From: an uncultured bacterium
GTDB taxonomy: Bacteria > Bacillota_I > Bacilli_A > RFN20 > CAG-826
DNA length: 64,000 bases
Reading direction: 5' to 3'
NCBI GenBank assembly: GCA_949283025.1
Contig: CASDRB010000013.1
Location: forward strand, 42,484 to 106,483
The translations under genes and the position numbers were made by a program. Shown here piece by piece: positions 29,927-38,429 of this stretch; the stretch's first letter is position 1; each line of letters opens with the position of its first letter. The notes beneath the pieces are model-generated. The model was given only the letters and a program-made list of their open reading frames with translations. It had not been told where the DNA came from and made no database searches.

Positions 29927-31593
29927 AAAGAAAAACAAAACTAATATTAGGAGTATTTGCACTAGGAGTTACCGCAATTGGTTTAACATCTTGTACTGCT
30001 TCGTTTTGTAGTGTCAACGACAAATCATCTGTCATGTACGCTTTTGATGTCTACAATTTGAACGATGATAATTCAGGACGTTATTCTTTTGGTGTTTCCA
30101 CCTATTATGATACTCAAGTAGAAGGATCTGTTCCTTTACAAGGATATGATCAATTATATGTATCACACAACATTGACTCCAATTTAGCTTTAAAACAAAT
30201 CAACGCTAATGCAATTGAACAAAACATTAGGGTTAATGATTTTACAGATTTTTGGGCTTTAATGGACTTGAAATTTTTAAATATGGCCGTTGAAGCGGCA
30301 AAAGATAGCAAAAACAGCGCTTACCACACCGATAAAACTACAATGACATATAACGACATTGTGTTAATTTTAATCGGTGATAAAGAAGGAAACAATCGTG
30401 GTTATGGTTATACAAAATATGCTGGGACTAACGATAATAATAACTATTGGGTGAATTGGAACGAAACTTATCAACAAGTAAAAAAAGAATTAGGCGTTGA
30501 TTATTGCCCTGATGCGGATTATGTAAAATATTATCAATCATCGATGAGCAATTATGCTTCGACCGCGAACAGTTGTTTAGCAACCACTAACGGGTTTTAT
30601 GGTTATTATGGTTTTAATAACGAAAACAAATTAGAAGTTTTTATTGAAGCTAAAAACTGGGAATATGCTTGGGGAAGAGGCTTTTTTGAAGGTCTACTTG
30701 TCTATCCGATTGGCTGGTTAATTGACGCAACTGCTAATTCTATTATTGGAACAGTTGGTGGCGGATGGGCACAGGTCCTTGCTATTTTAATTGTTACATT
30801 CTTAATTCGTGCTATCATGATGACTTTTACTTTAAACCAAACAAGAAGCACGGCAAAGATGTCGGAATTATCTCCAGAAATAGCTAAAATACAAGCAAAG
30901 TATCCTAACGCCAATTCTAATCGTAATGAACAGCAACAATTAGCGATGGAAACTCAAGCCTTGTATAAGAAAAACAAAATCCATCCATTTTTGTCTATAT
31001 TAGTGCTAATTATTCAATTCCCAATTTTTATTTGTGTTTGGGGTGCAATGACTGGTTCTGCTATTTTGGCAAGTAATGAATTTTTAGGATTAAGATTATC
31101 TGATTCTGTTCAATCGCAATTGTTTAATTTAACCAATTGGCCAAATCAAGGTGGTTGGTGGACTGCTCTGGTTTTGTTCTTAGTTATGGCCGGTTTGCAG
31201 GCTTTAGCGATGCTTTTGCCACAAATTATTCAAAAAAGAAAGCAAAAAGCAATTGCTAAAACAACCAAAAATCCAAACATGAAAAAACAAGGAGATAAAA
31301 TGAAATGGTTTACCATCATTATGTTGGTTATGATTATTTTCATGGGATTCTCTTTGGCTTCTGGTATGGTTATTTATTGGATAGCTGGTAGTGTTTGGAC
31401 AATTGGACAAACGATGATAATTGAATTAATCACATATTTAAAAAAGAAAAACAAAAACAAAAAGCCGCGCGGACCCCGTGGTAAAAATGTTCAAACTGCC
31501 GATTCAAATATTATTGTTGATGCAGAAGTAATTCCTGAACATATCGCTGCTCCGACCGGTAAGAAAAAATATAAAGACAAAGGAAATTCATAG
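29923..31593 (+). CDS. yidC: Membrane protein insertase YidC/Oxa1, lipoprotein form with large ectodomain
   Basis: 556 residues, about twice the size of Bacillus SpoIIIJ/YidC2. The signal peptide ends in lipobox LTSC, so the mature protein is lipid-anchored. About 220 extracellular residues follow before the first core helix (near residue 245). The Oxa1 core then starts around GWAQVLAILIVTFLIRAIMM, keeping the groove Arg in LIR; further helices lie near 355-380, 405-430 and 460-495. The C terminus is basic (KKKNKNKKPRGPRGK), as expected for ribosome contact. It inserts membrane proteins alone or with Sec. The big ectodomain is the unusual part. Confidence 0.93.
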   Translation: MKRKTKLILGVFALGVTAIGLTSCTASFCSVNDKSSVMYAFDVYNLNDDNSGRYSFGVSTYYDTQVEGSVPLQGYDQLYVSHNIDSNLALKQINANAIEQNIRVNDFTDFWALMDLKFLNMAVEAAKDSKNSAYHTDKTTMTYNDIVLILIGDKEGNNRGYGYTKYAGTNDNNNYWVNWNETYQQVKKELGVDYCPDADYVKYYQSSMSNYASTANSCLATTNGFYGYYGFNNENKLEVFIEAKNWEYAWGRGFFEGLLVYPIGWLIDATANSIIGTVGGGWAQVLAILIVTFLIRAIMMTFTLNQTRSTAKMSELSPEIAKIQAKYPNANSNRNEQQQLAMETQALYKKNKIHPFLSILVLIIQFPIFICVWGAMTGSAILASNEFLGLRLSDSVQSQLFNLTNWPNQGGWWTALVLFLVMAGLQALAMLLPQIIQKRKQKAIAKTTKNPNMKKQGDKMKWFTIIMLVMIIFMGFSLASGMVIYWIAGSVWTIGQTMIIELITYLKKKNKNKKPRGPRGKNVQTADSNIIVDAEVIPEHIAAPTGKKKYKDKGNS

Positions 31594-31594
31594 A

Positions 31595-32236
31595 ATGAAA
31601 GAATTTATTGGTAAAACATTAGACGAAGCATTGCGCAAAGCTAGCGAAGAAACCGAAGTCGAAATTGACAACTTGGTCTATTCTATTGAAGAAGAAAAAA
31701 GAACCCTTTTTTCAAAAAAGGTAATTATCGCCGTTTATGAAATAGACGACATAATCACTTATGCTGAGGATTATATTTTAGCAATTACCGATTCTCTTGG
31801 TATTGAAGCTAGCGCTACAACGCAATTAAAAGACAATATTGTTCGTATCACCATCGATTCTACTAATAATCCAATTTTAATTGGTAAGAACGGAAAAACA
31901 CTACAAGCAATCAATGATTTAACTAAATTAGCGGTTGCAAATAAATTCAAAAGAAGATTTAGAATTTTGGTAGATATTAATGGGTATAAAGATTCTAAAT
32001 ACAAAAAATTGGCTTATCAAGCCAAACGAATCGCTCGCGAAGTTCAAAAAACAAAAGTAGCTTCAACTTTAGATCCAATGCCAGCCGATGAAAGAAGAAT
32101 TATTCATAATGCTTTGCATGGATTTAGAAATATTAAAACAGAATCTAAAGGTGATGGCACCCATCGACAAGTAACGATATATTATGTTGAAAGCAATACA
32201 GTCGATGATGCATCTCATCAAGATGATGAAGAATAG
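31595..32236 (+). CDS. jag: RNA-binding protein Jag/KhpB (EloR)
   Basis: 213 residues with three parts: an N-terminal Jag domain (EFIGKTLDEALRKASEETEV), a KH domain with IGKNGKTLQAINDL (about residues 90-105) and an R3H domain around PMPADERRIIHNAL. KhpB-type proteins bind RNA, and in streptococci influence cell elongation together with KhpA. It follows yidC by one nucleotide, the classic spoIIIJ-jag pair. A strong terminator follows. Confidence 0.95.
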   Translation: MKEFIGKTLDEALRKASEETEVEIDNLVYSIEEEKRTLFSKKVIIAVYEIDDIITYAEDYILAITDSLGIEASATTQLKDNIVRITIDSTNNPILIGKNGKTLQAINDLTKLAVANKFKRRFRILVDINGYKDSKYKKLAYQAKRIAREVQKTKVASTLDPMPADERRIIHNALHGFRNIKTESKGDGTHRQVTIYYVESNTVDDASHQDDEE

Positions 32237-32255
32237 AATAATAAAATAATCACAT

Positions 32256-32280
32256 TAACGCCTTTAAAGGCGTTTTTGTT
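32256..32280 (+). terminator. Terminator after jag
   Basis: AACGCCTTT (32257-32265) pairs directly with AAAGGCGTT (32266-32274), followed by TTTGTTTT. A new promoter for mnmE starts within a few bases. Confidence 0.8.
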
Positions 32281-32283
32281 TTG

Positions 32284-32292
32284 TGCTATAAT
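32284..32292 (+). promoter_or_regulatory. Extended -10 promoter of mnmE
   Basis: TGCTATAAT (32284-32292) is a perfect extended -10 (TGnTATAAT). The expected start of transcription is at or next to the A of the mnmE ATG (32299). No convincing -35 is present. Confidence 0.65.
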
Positions 32293-32298
32293 CATAAT

Positions 32299-33624
32299 AT
32301 GTTTGATACTATAGTTGCACTTGCTACACCACCATTTAAATCTGCATTAGCGGTAATTCGCATATCTGGCGATAGTTGTTTTGAAATCGCCAGTAAGATG
32401 TTAAAAAAAGATTTATCAACAATAAATAAAACAACCGTATTGGTTTGTAATATACACGGGGACAAAGATATTATTGATAATGTTGTTTGTTTGATTTATA
32501 AATCACCAAAAAGTTTTACTGGTGAAGATGTTGTTGAATTTATTTGTCACGGATCGATGCTAATAGTAAATGAAATCGTTTCTTTATCTATGAAATATGG
32601 GGCAAGGCAAGCTCAAGGTGGAGAGTTTTCGCAAAGAGCTTTCTTGGCTAAAAAAATTGATTTAATACAAGCCGAAGCTATTGCGGATGTTATCGATGCC
32701 ACAACACACGAAGCTAAACAATTGGCTTTGATGTCTTTGCAAGGACAGACAACACAATTATTTTTGCCTTTAAAACAAAAAATCGAAGATTTAATTTGTG
32801 ATATAGAAGTGCATTTTGATTATCCTGAGGAAGCTGATAGCGAAGAAGTAAGCGCTATTAAATTGATAAAACGCGTCGATGATATGCTGATCGATGTTAA
32901 TTGTTTAATTGATGCCTCACACAAAGGAAAGATTATTAAAGATGGTGTTAATGTCGCTTTGGTCGGAAAACCAAATGTTGGGAAATCCTCACTGCTTAAC
33001 GCATTATTAAACGAAGACAAAGCTATTGTTACCCCCATTGCTGGAACCACTAGAGATGTGGTTGAAGGAGAAATAAATTTAGACGGAATCACATTGCGTT
33101 TGCTTGATACTGCCGGTATTCGTCAAAGCGAAGACGAAATTGAAACAATTGGTATCCAAAAATCTAAACAAACAATTCAAAAAGCAGATTTGGTAATCGT
33201 GGTATTAGATGCTTCTAAAAAAATAGATGATTATGATAACGAAATATTAGAATTTACCAAAGATAAATTAAGATTGATTGTTTATAACAAATCAGATATT
33301 TCTATTAATGGCACTCAAGGTCTTTTTGTTTCTGCTATAAACAAAGACATCGAACCCTTGAAAAAAGAAATTTTTAAAACATTAGGCATATCTAGCAAAG
33401 ATTTTGCAACACCTTCTTTGGCTAACGCTAGACAAATTGGTCTTTTAGAACAAATAAAAGAAGGATTGTTGATTATAAAAAAAGAGGCTAGTGAAATGGT
33501 TCCGATAGATTTGATTAGTGTCTATCTTTCCTCGATTTATCAAAAAGCTTTAGAACTAATTGGAGAAAACCCAGATTACGATATTTCAAAAGAAATATTC
33601 AAAAGATTTTGCGTTGGTAAATAG
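32299..33624 (+). CDS. mnmE: tRNA uridine-5-carboxymethylaminomethyl modification GTPase MnmE
   Basis: 441 residues. With MnmG it modifies the wobble uridine of several tRNAs. The N-terminal tetrahydrofolate-binding domain begins MFDTIVALATPP. The inserted G domain has G1 GKPNVGKSS (about residues 222-230), G3 DTAG and G4 NKSD, and the protein ends with the required CVGK. I chose ATG 32299 because the family begins exactly there. No SD precedes it, and the -10 box lies only 6 nt upstream, so the mRNA is probably leaderless. mnmG is not in the window. Confidence 0.97.
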   Translation: MFDTIVALATPPFKSALAVIRISGDSCFEIASKMLKKDLSTINKTTVLVCNIHGDKDIIDNVVCLIYKSPKSFTGEDVVEFICHGSMLIVNEIVSLSMKYGARQAQGGEFSQRAFLAKKIDLIQAEAIADVIDATTHEAKQLALMSLQGQTTQLFLPLKQKIEDLICDIEVHFDYPEEADSEEVSAIKLIKRVDDMLIDVNCLIDASHKGKIIKDGVNVALVGKPNVGKSSLLNALLNEDKAIVTPIAGTTRDVVEGEINLDGITLRLLDTAGIRQSEDEIETIGIQKSKQTIQKADLVIVVLDASKKIDDYDNEILEFTKDKLRLIVYNKSDISINGTQGLFVSAINKDIEPLKKEIFKTLGISSKDFATPSLANARQIGLLEQIKEGLLIIKKEASEMVPIDLISVYLSSIYQKALELIGENPDYDISKEIFKRFCVGK

Positions 33625-33626
33625 CT

Positions 33627-34394
33627 ATGATTTTTGAAACCCATTGTCATTTAAATAGTCCGGAACTTTATTCAGATTTAACAAACGTTATAAACAAAGC
33701 ATTGGATGCCGGCGTTAAAAAAATGTTGGTTGTCGGTTATGATTATCAAACTTCTTTATTAGCGGTTGATTTAGCTAGTCAATATGACTTTATTTATGCC
33801 GCTATTGGTTTTCACCCTACTGAAATTGATAATGTAAGTAAAGCAGAGTTTGACAAAATGTTTAGCCTGCTTTCTCATCAAAAAGTTGTGGCAATTGGTG
33901 AAATTGGTTTAGATTATTATTGGATTAAAGATCTTGCCAAACAACAAAAACAAAAACAATTTTTTATCAAACAAATTCAATTAGCCAATAAATTTAAATT
34001 ACCAATTGTTGTTCATAATCGCGAAGCTACACATGATTGTTTGGATATTTTAAAGCAACACACTCCTATTTATGGAGGTGTTATGCACTGCTTTTCCTCT
34101 TCTTATGATATGGCTAAAGAATTTATTAAATTAGGGATGTATATTTCTTTAGGTGGTCCAGTTACGTTTTTAAACGCTAAACAGCCAAAAGACGTCGCTG
34201 CCAAAATACCTCTTGAAAAACTATTAGTTGAAACTGATAGTCCATATTTGTCTCCACACCCGCTGCGAGGAAAAAGAAACGAACCCGCAAATATTGTTTT
34301 TGTTATAAATATGATTGCTGAATTAAAAAACACGTCAGCAAAACAAATAAGTGAAGCGACATATCAAAACGCATGTAAATTGTTCCACGTGTGA
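33627..34394 (+). CDS. tatD: TatD family metal-dependent hydrolase
   Basis: 255 residues. TatD enzymes are TIM-barrel nucleases/phosphoesterases with two metals. Metal-binding signatures are visible: ETHCHLN near the N terminus, AIGEIGLDYYW, VVHNREATHD, MHCFSSS and ETDSPYLSPHPLRGK. It follows mnmE by 2 nt and precedes rnmV by 3 nt, like the metS-tatD-rnmV-ksgA series of Bacillus. It ends in TGA. Confidence 0.95.
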   Translation: MIFETHCHLNSPELYSDLTNVINKALDAGVKKMLVVGYDYQTSLLAVDLASQYDFIYAAIGFHPTEIDNVSKAEFDKMFSLLSHQKVVAIGEIGLDYYWIKDLAKQQKQKQFFIKQIQLANKFKLPIVVHNREATHDCLDILKQHTPIYGGVMHCFSSSYDMAKEFIKLGMYISLGGPVTFLNAKQPKDVAAKIPLEKLLVETDSPYLSPHPLRGKRNEPANIVFVINMIAELKNTSAKQISEATYQNACKLFHV

Positions 34395-34397
34395 ATT

Positions 34398-34934
34398 ATG
34401 AAAATTAATATAGATGGATTTTTAATTGTTGAAGGCACGACAGATAAAGCGTTTTTAAGTAGCTTTTTAAATTGTGAGATTGTTTATACTGGTGGTTTTG
34501 CGTTTCCACGTGGAACACAAGACTATGTGTTAGAATTGTCTAGAATTTATCAGCCCATCATTTTAACAGATCCCGATTTGGCTGGTTCGCAAATTAGAAA
34601 CAACTTATTAAATATTATTCCTAATGCACATTGTGCATTAATTAATAAAAACACAAACAATTCTAACCGTAAAAATGGTGTTGCCGAATCTACAAAAGAA
34701 GAAATATTAAAAGCACTTAAGCCATATATAATTAAAGAAAAATTGGTATTAGGAAATATTAAAATATCTGATTTATATACATTGGGAATTAATAATAAAA
34801 ATGTAAGAAATTATGTCTGCGAATATTTTAAAATAGGTAATTGCAATATAAAAACAATGTTAAATCGATTAAATTTTCTTAAAATTAATATAGATCAAAT
34901 TAAAATTGTTATAAAAGGATATGGAAATAAATAG
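34398..34934 (+). CDS. rnmV: Ribonuclease M5
   Basis: 178 residues. RNase M5 matures 5S rRNA in Gram-positive bacteria. The N-terminal Toprim domain has the conserved Glu in LIVEGTTDKAFL and the acidic motif ILTDPDLAGSQIR (about residues 54-66). A C-terminal helical part follows. It lies directly before rsmA and overlaps it by 14 nt, the usual arrangement in Bacilli. No SD is visible, so translation probably depends on coupling to tatD. Confidence 0.93.
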   Translation: MKINIDGFLIVEGTTDKAFLSSFLNCEIVYTGGFAFPRGTQDYVLELSRIYQPIILTDPDLAGSQIRNNLLNIIPNAHCALINKNTNNSNRKNGVAESTKEEILKALKPYIIKEKLVLGNIKISDLYTLGINNKNVRNYVCEYFKIGNCNIKTMLNRLNFLKINIDQIKIVIKGYGNK

Positions 34935-35727
34935 ACAAAACATTGTAGATATTATAAAAAAATGTAATTTAAACCCTAATAAATCTTTGGGGCAAAATTT
35001 TTTGGTTGACGATAAAATATCTTTTAAAATTGTTGAATCATTAAATGTAAATAGCAGCGACAAGGTATTAGAAATCGGCCCTGGTTTAGGATCTTTGACA
35101 CACCATTTATCGCAATTTAATTTGGATGTCGTTGATATTGATCAAAGGATGGTTGATTTCTTAAAACTCGTTTATCAAGACAAAAACAATATTGCAATAA
35201 AACACCAGGACATTTTAAAAACAGACGTCTCAATTTATGACAAAATTGTAGGCAATTTACCATATTATATAACGACTGATATAATAACATATTTATTATT
35301 AAACGCTAAAAAAGCAACGCAAATGGTGTTTATGATACAAAAAGAAGCTTTGCCTCGTTTTGTTGATAAAGTTAATCAAAAAAATTATTCACCCATTGGC
35401 ATATTGATTGATTTATTAGGTAGCGCTACAAAATGTTTTGATGTTAAATCAGACAAATTTTATCCTAACCCACAAGTTGATTCTGTCGTTTTTAAAATCG
35501 ATGTCGATATTGATAAAAAAAATAAAGCAAACTTTGACATTTATCGTTTTGTTAAAACCATGTTTTTAAATAAAAGAAAAACCATTTTAAACAATTTAAG
35601 CAATTATTTAAAAGATAAAGCAAAGGCAGAAAAAATATTGGCAAGCATTGGTGTCTTGCCAAATGCAAGGCCAGAAAATATTTGTAAAGATGATTATATA
35701 AAAATGTATAGTGAAATATTAAAATGA
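34921..35727 (+). CDS. rsmA: 16S rRNA (adenine1518/1519-N6)-dimethyltransferase RsmA/KsgA
   Basis: 268 residues. It dimethylates two adenines in the 16S rRNA 3' hairpin late in 30S assembly. The SAM-binding motif is LEIGPGLGSLTHHL (about residues 49-62) and the catalytic motif is NLPYYITTDI. A basic C-terminal domain follows (MFLNKRKTILNNLS). It overlaps the end of rnmV by 14 nt and has AAAAGGA directly before the start. Confidence 0.96.
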   Translation: MEINRQNIVDIIKKCNLNPNKSLGQNFLVDDKISFKIVESLNVNSSDKVLEIGPGLGSLTHHLSQFNLDVVDIDQRMVDFLKLVYQDKNNIAIKHQDILKTDVSIYDKIVGNLPYYITTDIITYLLLNAKKATQMVFMIQKEALPRFVDKVNQKNYSPIGILIDLLGSATKCFDVKSDKFYPNPQVDSVVFKIDVDIDKKNKANFDIYRFVKTMFLNKRKTILNNLSNYLKDKAKAEKILASIGVLPNARPENICKDDYIKMYSEILK

Positions 35728-35733
35728 TATAAT
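35725..35733 (+). promoter_or_regulatory. Extended -10 promoter before ispE
   Basis: TGATATAAT matches TGnTATAAT and overlaps the rsmA stop codon. It lies 21 nt upstream of ispE, leaving room for the SD GGAG (35744-35747). Confidence 0.5.
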
Positions 35734-35754
35734 ATTATAAGTTGGAGTTAATAT

Positions 35755-36624
35755 ATGGACACTGTTGTTAAAAGTTATGCGAAAATCAATGTGGTTTTAA
35801 ACGTGTTAGGCAAACACGACGAAAAGTTTCATGAAATCGATATGGTCATGTTACCTTTAGAATTACACGATTCTCTTTTGATAAGCAAAATCGATGATTT
35901 AAAAGATAATTATGTGACTTTTGTTGATTGTTCTTTGAATGGCGGATTTGAATATAATTTGGCTTCAAGAGCTTTGGAACAATTAACGGATAAAACCAAC
36001 ATCAAACAGCATTTCCGCATCCTTATTAATAAATGCATCCCTATTTCTGCTGGTTTGGGCGGAGGTTCATCAAATTGTGCGGCCACTTTAAAAGGAATTA
36101 ATAAGATGTGCAAATTAAATTTGAGCAACCAAGAATTGGCAGAAATCGGATTTAAACTAGGGTCTGATGTTCCGTATTTTATTTATAATAAACCAGCAAG
36201 AGTTAGAGGAGCAGGAGAAATTGTTGAACCTATTGAGGTTAAAAACGATTATTATGCGTTGATTGTTAAACCAAAAGAAGGATTGTCCACTAAGATTGTA
36301 TATGAAAATTGCGATACATTTGATTTAAAAAAATACGATGTCGATAAAGTGATATTGGCTTTAAAAACTGGCGATGATGAAATGCTGGCAAAAGAGATTG
36401 GGAATGCATTAGAAGATGTATCAATATCGTTGCTTCCAGAAATAAAAAAAATTAAAGAAGAAATGAAAGGTTTGGGACTGAAAATTGTTTTGATGTCTGG
36501 TTCTGGTTCAAGCGTATTTGCCTTATCAACTGATAAAAAAGCAATTAAAAACGCTTATAAACATTTCTTAAAGCAGTATGCTCACGAACAATATGATATT
36601 GAGTTAACTAAAGTAATTAAATAA
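35755..36624 (+). CDS. ispE: 4-diphosphocytidyl-2-C-methyl-D-erythritol kinase
   Basis: 289 residues, a GHMP kinase of the MEP isoprenoid pathway. It starts with the substrate-binding SYAKINVVLNVLGKHDE. The ATP-binding GHMP motif is PISAGLGGGSSNCAATL (about residues 95-111), and the C-terminal GHMP motif is MSGSGSSVFAL. Its presence indicates isoprenoid synthesis by the MEP route; other pathway genes are not in this window. The rsmA-ispE-glmU order is common in Bacilli. Confidence 0.97.
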   Translation: MDTVVKSYAKINVVLNVLGKHDEKFHEIDMVMLPLELHDSLLISKIDDLKDNYVTFVDCSLNGGFEYNLASRALEQLTDKTNIKQHFRILINKCIPISAGLGGGSSNCAATLKGINKMCKLNLSNQELAEIGFKLGSDVPYFIYNKPARVRGAGEIVEPIEVKNDYYALIVKPKEGLSTKIVYENCDTFDLKKYDVDKVILALKTGDDEMLAKEIGNALEDVSISLLPEIKKIKEEMKGLGLKIVLMSGSGSSVFALSTDKKAIKNAYKHFLKQYAHEQYDIELTKVIK

Positions 36625-36641
36625 TAAAGGAGAATAGTATT

Positions 36642-38051
36642 ATGAGTAACCGTTTTGGTGTGGTATTGAGTGCTGGCAAAGGCACGAGAATGAAAGCGAT
36701 TGACGATTCTTATAATAAAACATGCTATCCCATTTTAGGAAAACCAGTTATCAGCTATGTTTTAGACGCAATCAAACCATTAGGTTTGGATAAAATTGTT
36801 GTCGTGGCGGGTTTTGGTTTGAAAAAAACACAAGAAATCGTCAAAAACGAAGCTGATATCGTCGTTCAAAAAGAACCTCTTGGAACAGGTCATGCGGTTT
36901 TGCAAGCTGAACATCTATTAAACGATTTAGATGGTAACACTATTATTCTTTATGGTGATACACCGCTTTTAAGAAAAGAAACCATCACAAACATGATGAA
37001 AAAACATGAAAAAGAGCACGCTGCAATCACGTTGTTAACCGCTGTTATAACCGACCCTGCTGGCTATAATAAAATCGTTCGCGACGACAAAACTCAAAAA
37101 GTATTAAAAATAAATGATGTTAAAGAAGTTCATAAAGAAGACTACTCGTTAAGTGAAATTGATGGTGGGGTTTATATTGTCGATAACAAAATACTATTTA
37201 AATATTTAAAGCAATTGCAACCAGATGCTGACCACGGTGAATTATCGTTGATTTCTATTGTTGAAATGGCCGTCAATGATAATTTAAAAATCGAAACTTT
37301 TATTACTCCCGAAAGACAAGAAATATTTTCTTTAAACAATCGCTTCCATTTAAGTTATGCGAGCAAAATAATTCGAAAGAGAGTCAATTTTGATTTGATG
37401 TTATCTGGGGTGTCAATTGAAGATCCTGAAACCACCTATATTTCTCCAGATGTTATAATTGGTCAAGACACCATTATTCATCCTAATACTTCTATTTTTG
37501 GCAAATGTAAAATTGGGCAATCTAATGAGATTGGACCAAACACGTATTTGCAAAATGTAGAAGTTGGAGATTTTAACAATATAACTTTTTCCCATATAGT
37601 TGATTCAATTATTAAAGACAACAATTCAATTGGTCCATTCGCTAGATTGAGACAGCATTGCATTATTGATGGAGACTCAAGAATTGGGAACTTCGTCGAA
37701 CTAAAAAACGCTCATTTTGAAAAAGGTGTTAAATGTGCACATTTAACATATATTGGCGATTCTGAAGTTGGAGAACGAACAAACATCGGTTGTGGGAGCA
37801 TTACTGCTAATTACGATGGATTTAATAAGATGAATACAAAAATCGGCCAAGACTGTTTTATAGGGTCGGGTACAATAATGGTTGCTCCAGTGGAATTGCA
37901 CGATCATTCATTTACTGCGGCTGGTTCAACGATTACAAAAGATGTTTTAAATGACGAGATGGCAATTGAAAGAACCAATCAAGTAAATATTTCTCATGGC
38001 AGTTCAAAGTTTTTAGCAAAAGCAAAAGCAAAAAAAGAAAGAGGACAATGA
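36642..38051 (+). CDS. glmU: Bifunctional UDP-N-acetylglucosamine pyrophosphorylase / glucosamine-1-phosphate N-acetyltransferase
   Basis: 469 residues. It makes UDP-GlcNAc in two steps. The N-terminal uridyltransferase domain has VLSAGKGTRMK (about residues 8-18) and ILYGDTPLLRKET. The C-terminal left-handed beta-helix has hexapeptide repeats from about residue 260, with the acetyltransferase region ENGFVELK-like IGNFVELKNAHF and GCGSITANYDG. SD AAAGGAG. It overlaps the following small gene by 4 nt (ATGA). UDP-GlcNAc supply suggests a cell wall or other amino-sugar glycan. Confidence 0.97.
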   Translation: MSNRFGVVLSAGKGTRMKAIDDSYNKTCYPILGKPVISYVLDAIKPLGLDKIVVVAGFGLKKTQEIVKNEADIVVQKEPLGTGHAVLQAEHLLNDLDGNTIILYGDTPLLRKETITNMMKKHEKEHAAITLLTAVITDPAGYNKIVRDDKTQKVLKINDVKEVHKEDYSLSEIDGGVYIVDNKILFKYLKQLQPDADHGELSLISIVEMAVNDNLKIETFITPERQEIFSLNNRFHLSYASKIIRKRVNFDLMLSGVSIEDPETTYISPDVIIGQDTIIHPNTSIFGKCKIGQSNEIGPNTYLQNVEVGDFNNITFSHIVDSIIKDNNSIGPFARLRQHCIIDGDSRIGNFVELKNAHFEKGVKCAHLTYIGDSEVGERTNIGCGSITANYDGFNKMNTKIGQDCFIGSGTIMVAPVELHDHSFTAAGSTITKDVLNDEMAIERTNQVNISHGSSKFLAKAKAKKERGQ

Positions 38052-38302
38052 TGCTTATTATCGATTCTTTTGGCAAAAATATTTATATTAATGACAAATT
38101 GGTTGGATATATAGGACAAAATGTCTTATATATTAATGGCTGCAAATTTGCTGAAATAAGCGATGATGGAACAATCTCTTTTAATAATAAAGAAATTGGG
38201 TACATCGATGATGATGGATCTATCATAATTCACTCAAAAGAAGTTGGATACATCGATGGAGAAAACAATTTTGTTTTTAATGAAACATTATTGAAAAGAT
38301 AA
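38048..38302 (+). CDS. Small beta-repeat protein, possibly 4-fold beta-flower type
   Basis: 84 residues in about four short repeats of the form (I/V)x(F/Y)(N/D)xKxxGYIDxxG: NDKLVGYIG, NNKEIGYIDDDG, HSKEVGYIDGEN are the clearest. There is no signal peptide and no membrane helix. The repeat style recalls the bacterial 4-fold beta-flower family; this is a recollection, not a search result. It overlaps glmU by 4 nt and ends the operon before the SRP RNA. Function unknown; coupling to glmU is the only functional hint. Confidence 0.75.
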   Translation: MMLIIDSFGKNIYINDKLVGYIGQNVLYINGCKFAEISDDGTISFNNKEIGYIDDDGSIIIHSKEVGYIDGENNFVFNETLLKR

Positions 38303-38327
38303 ATAAATATGATATTTAATTCTTTTT

Positions 38328-38336
38328 TGTTATAAT
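38328..38336 (+). promoter_or_regulatory. Extended -10 promoter of the SRP RNA
   Basis: TGTTATAAT (38328-38336) fits TGnTATAAT. The transcript would start at about 38343, where the first strand of the SRP RNA stem begins. Confidence 0.6.
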
Positions 38337-38342
38337 AATTTT

Positions 38343-38421
38343 GCCATCGCGATAGATGTCTTCGAACCAGGTCAGGACAGGAATGTAGCAGCCTTAAGAT
38401 TCTCACCTATGTGCGGTGGTT
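38343..38421 (+). ncRNA. ffs: Small signal recognition particle RNA (4.5S-like)
   Basis: The conserved apical segment AACCAGGTCAGGACAGGAAT followed by GTAGCAGCC is the Ffh-binding domain of SRP RNA. The ends pair: GCCATCGCGATAG (38343 onward) with CTATGTGCGGTGGT (38407-38420), allowing G-U pairs and one bulge. The length of about 79 nt is that of the small bacterial type without an Alu domain. No terminator follows; the RNA runs to within 10 nt of tadA, so its 3' end is probably made by processing. Confidence 0.9.
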
Positions 38422-38429
38422 TCTTAATT

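Noticed and set aside
38409..38429. Earlier tadA start at ATG 38409
   Set aside because: It lies inside the pairing 3' strand of the SRP RNA and adds residues absent from the family.
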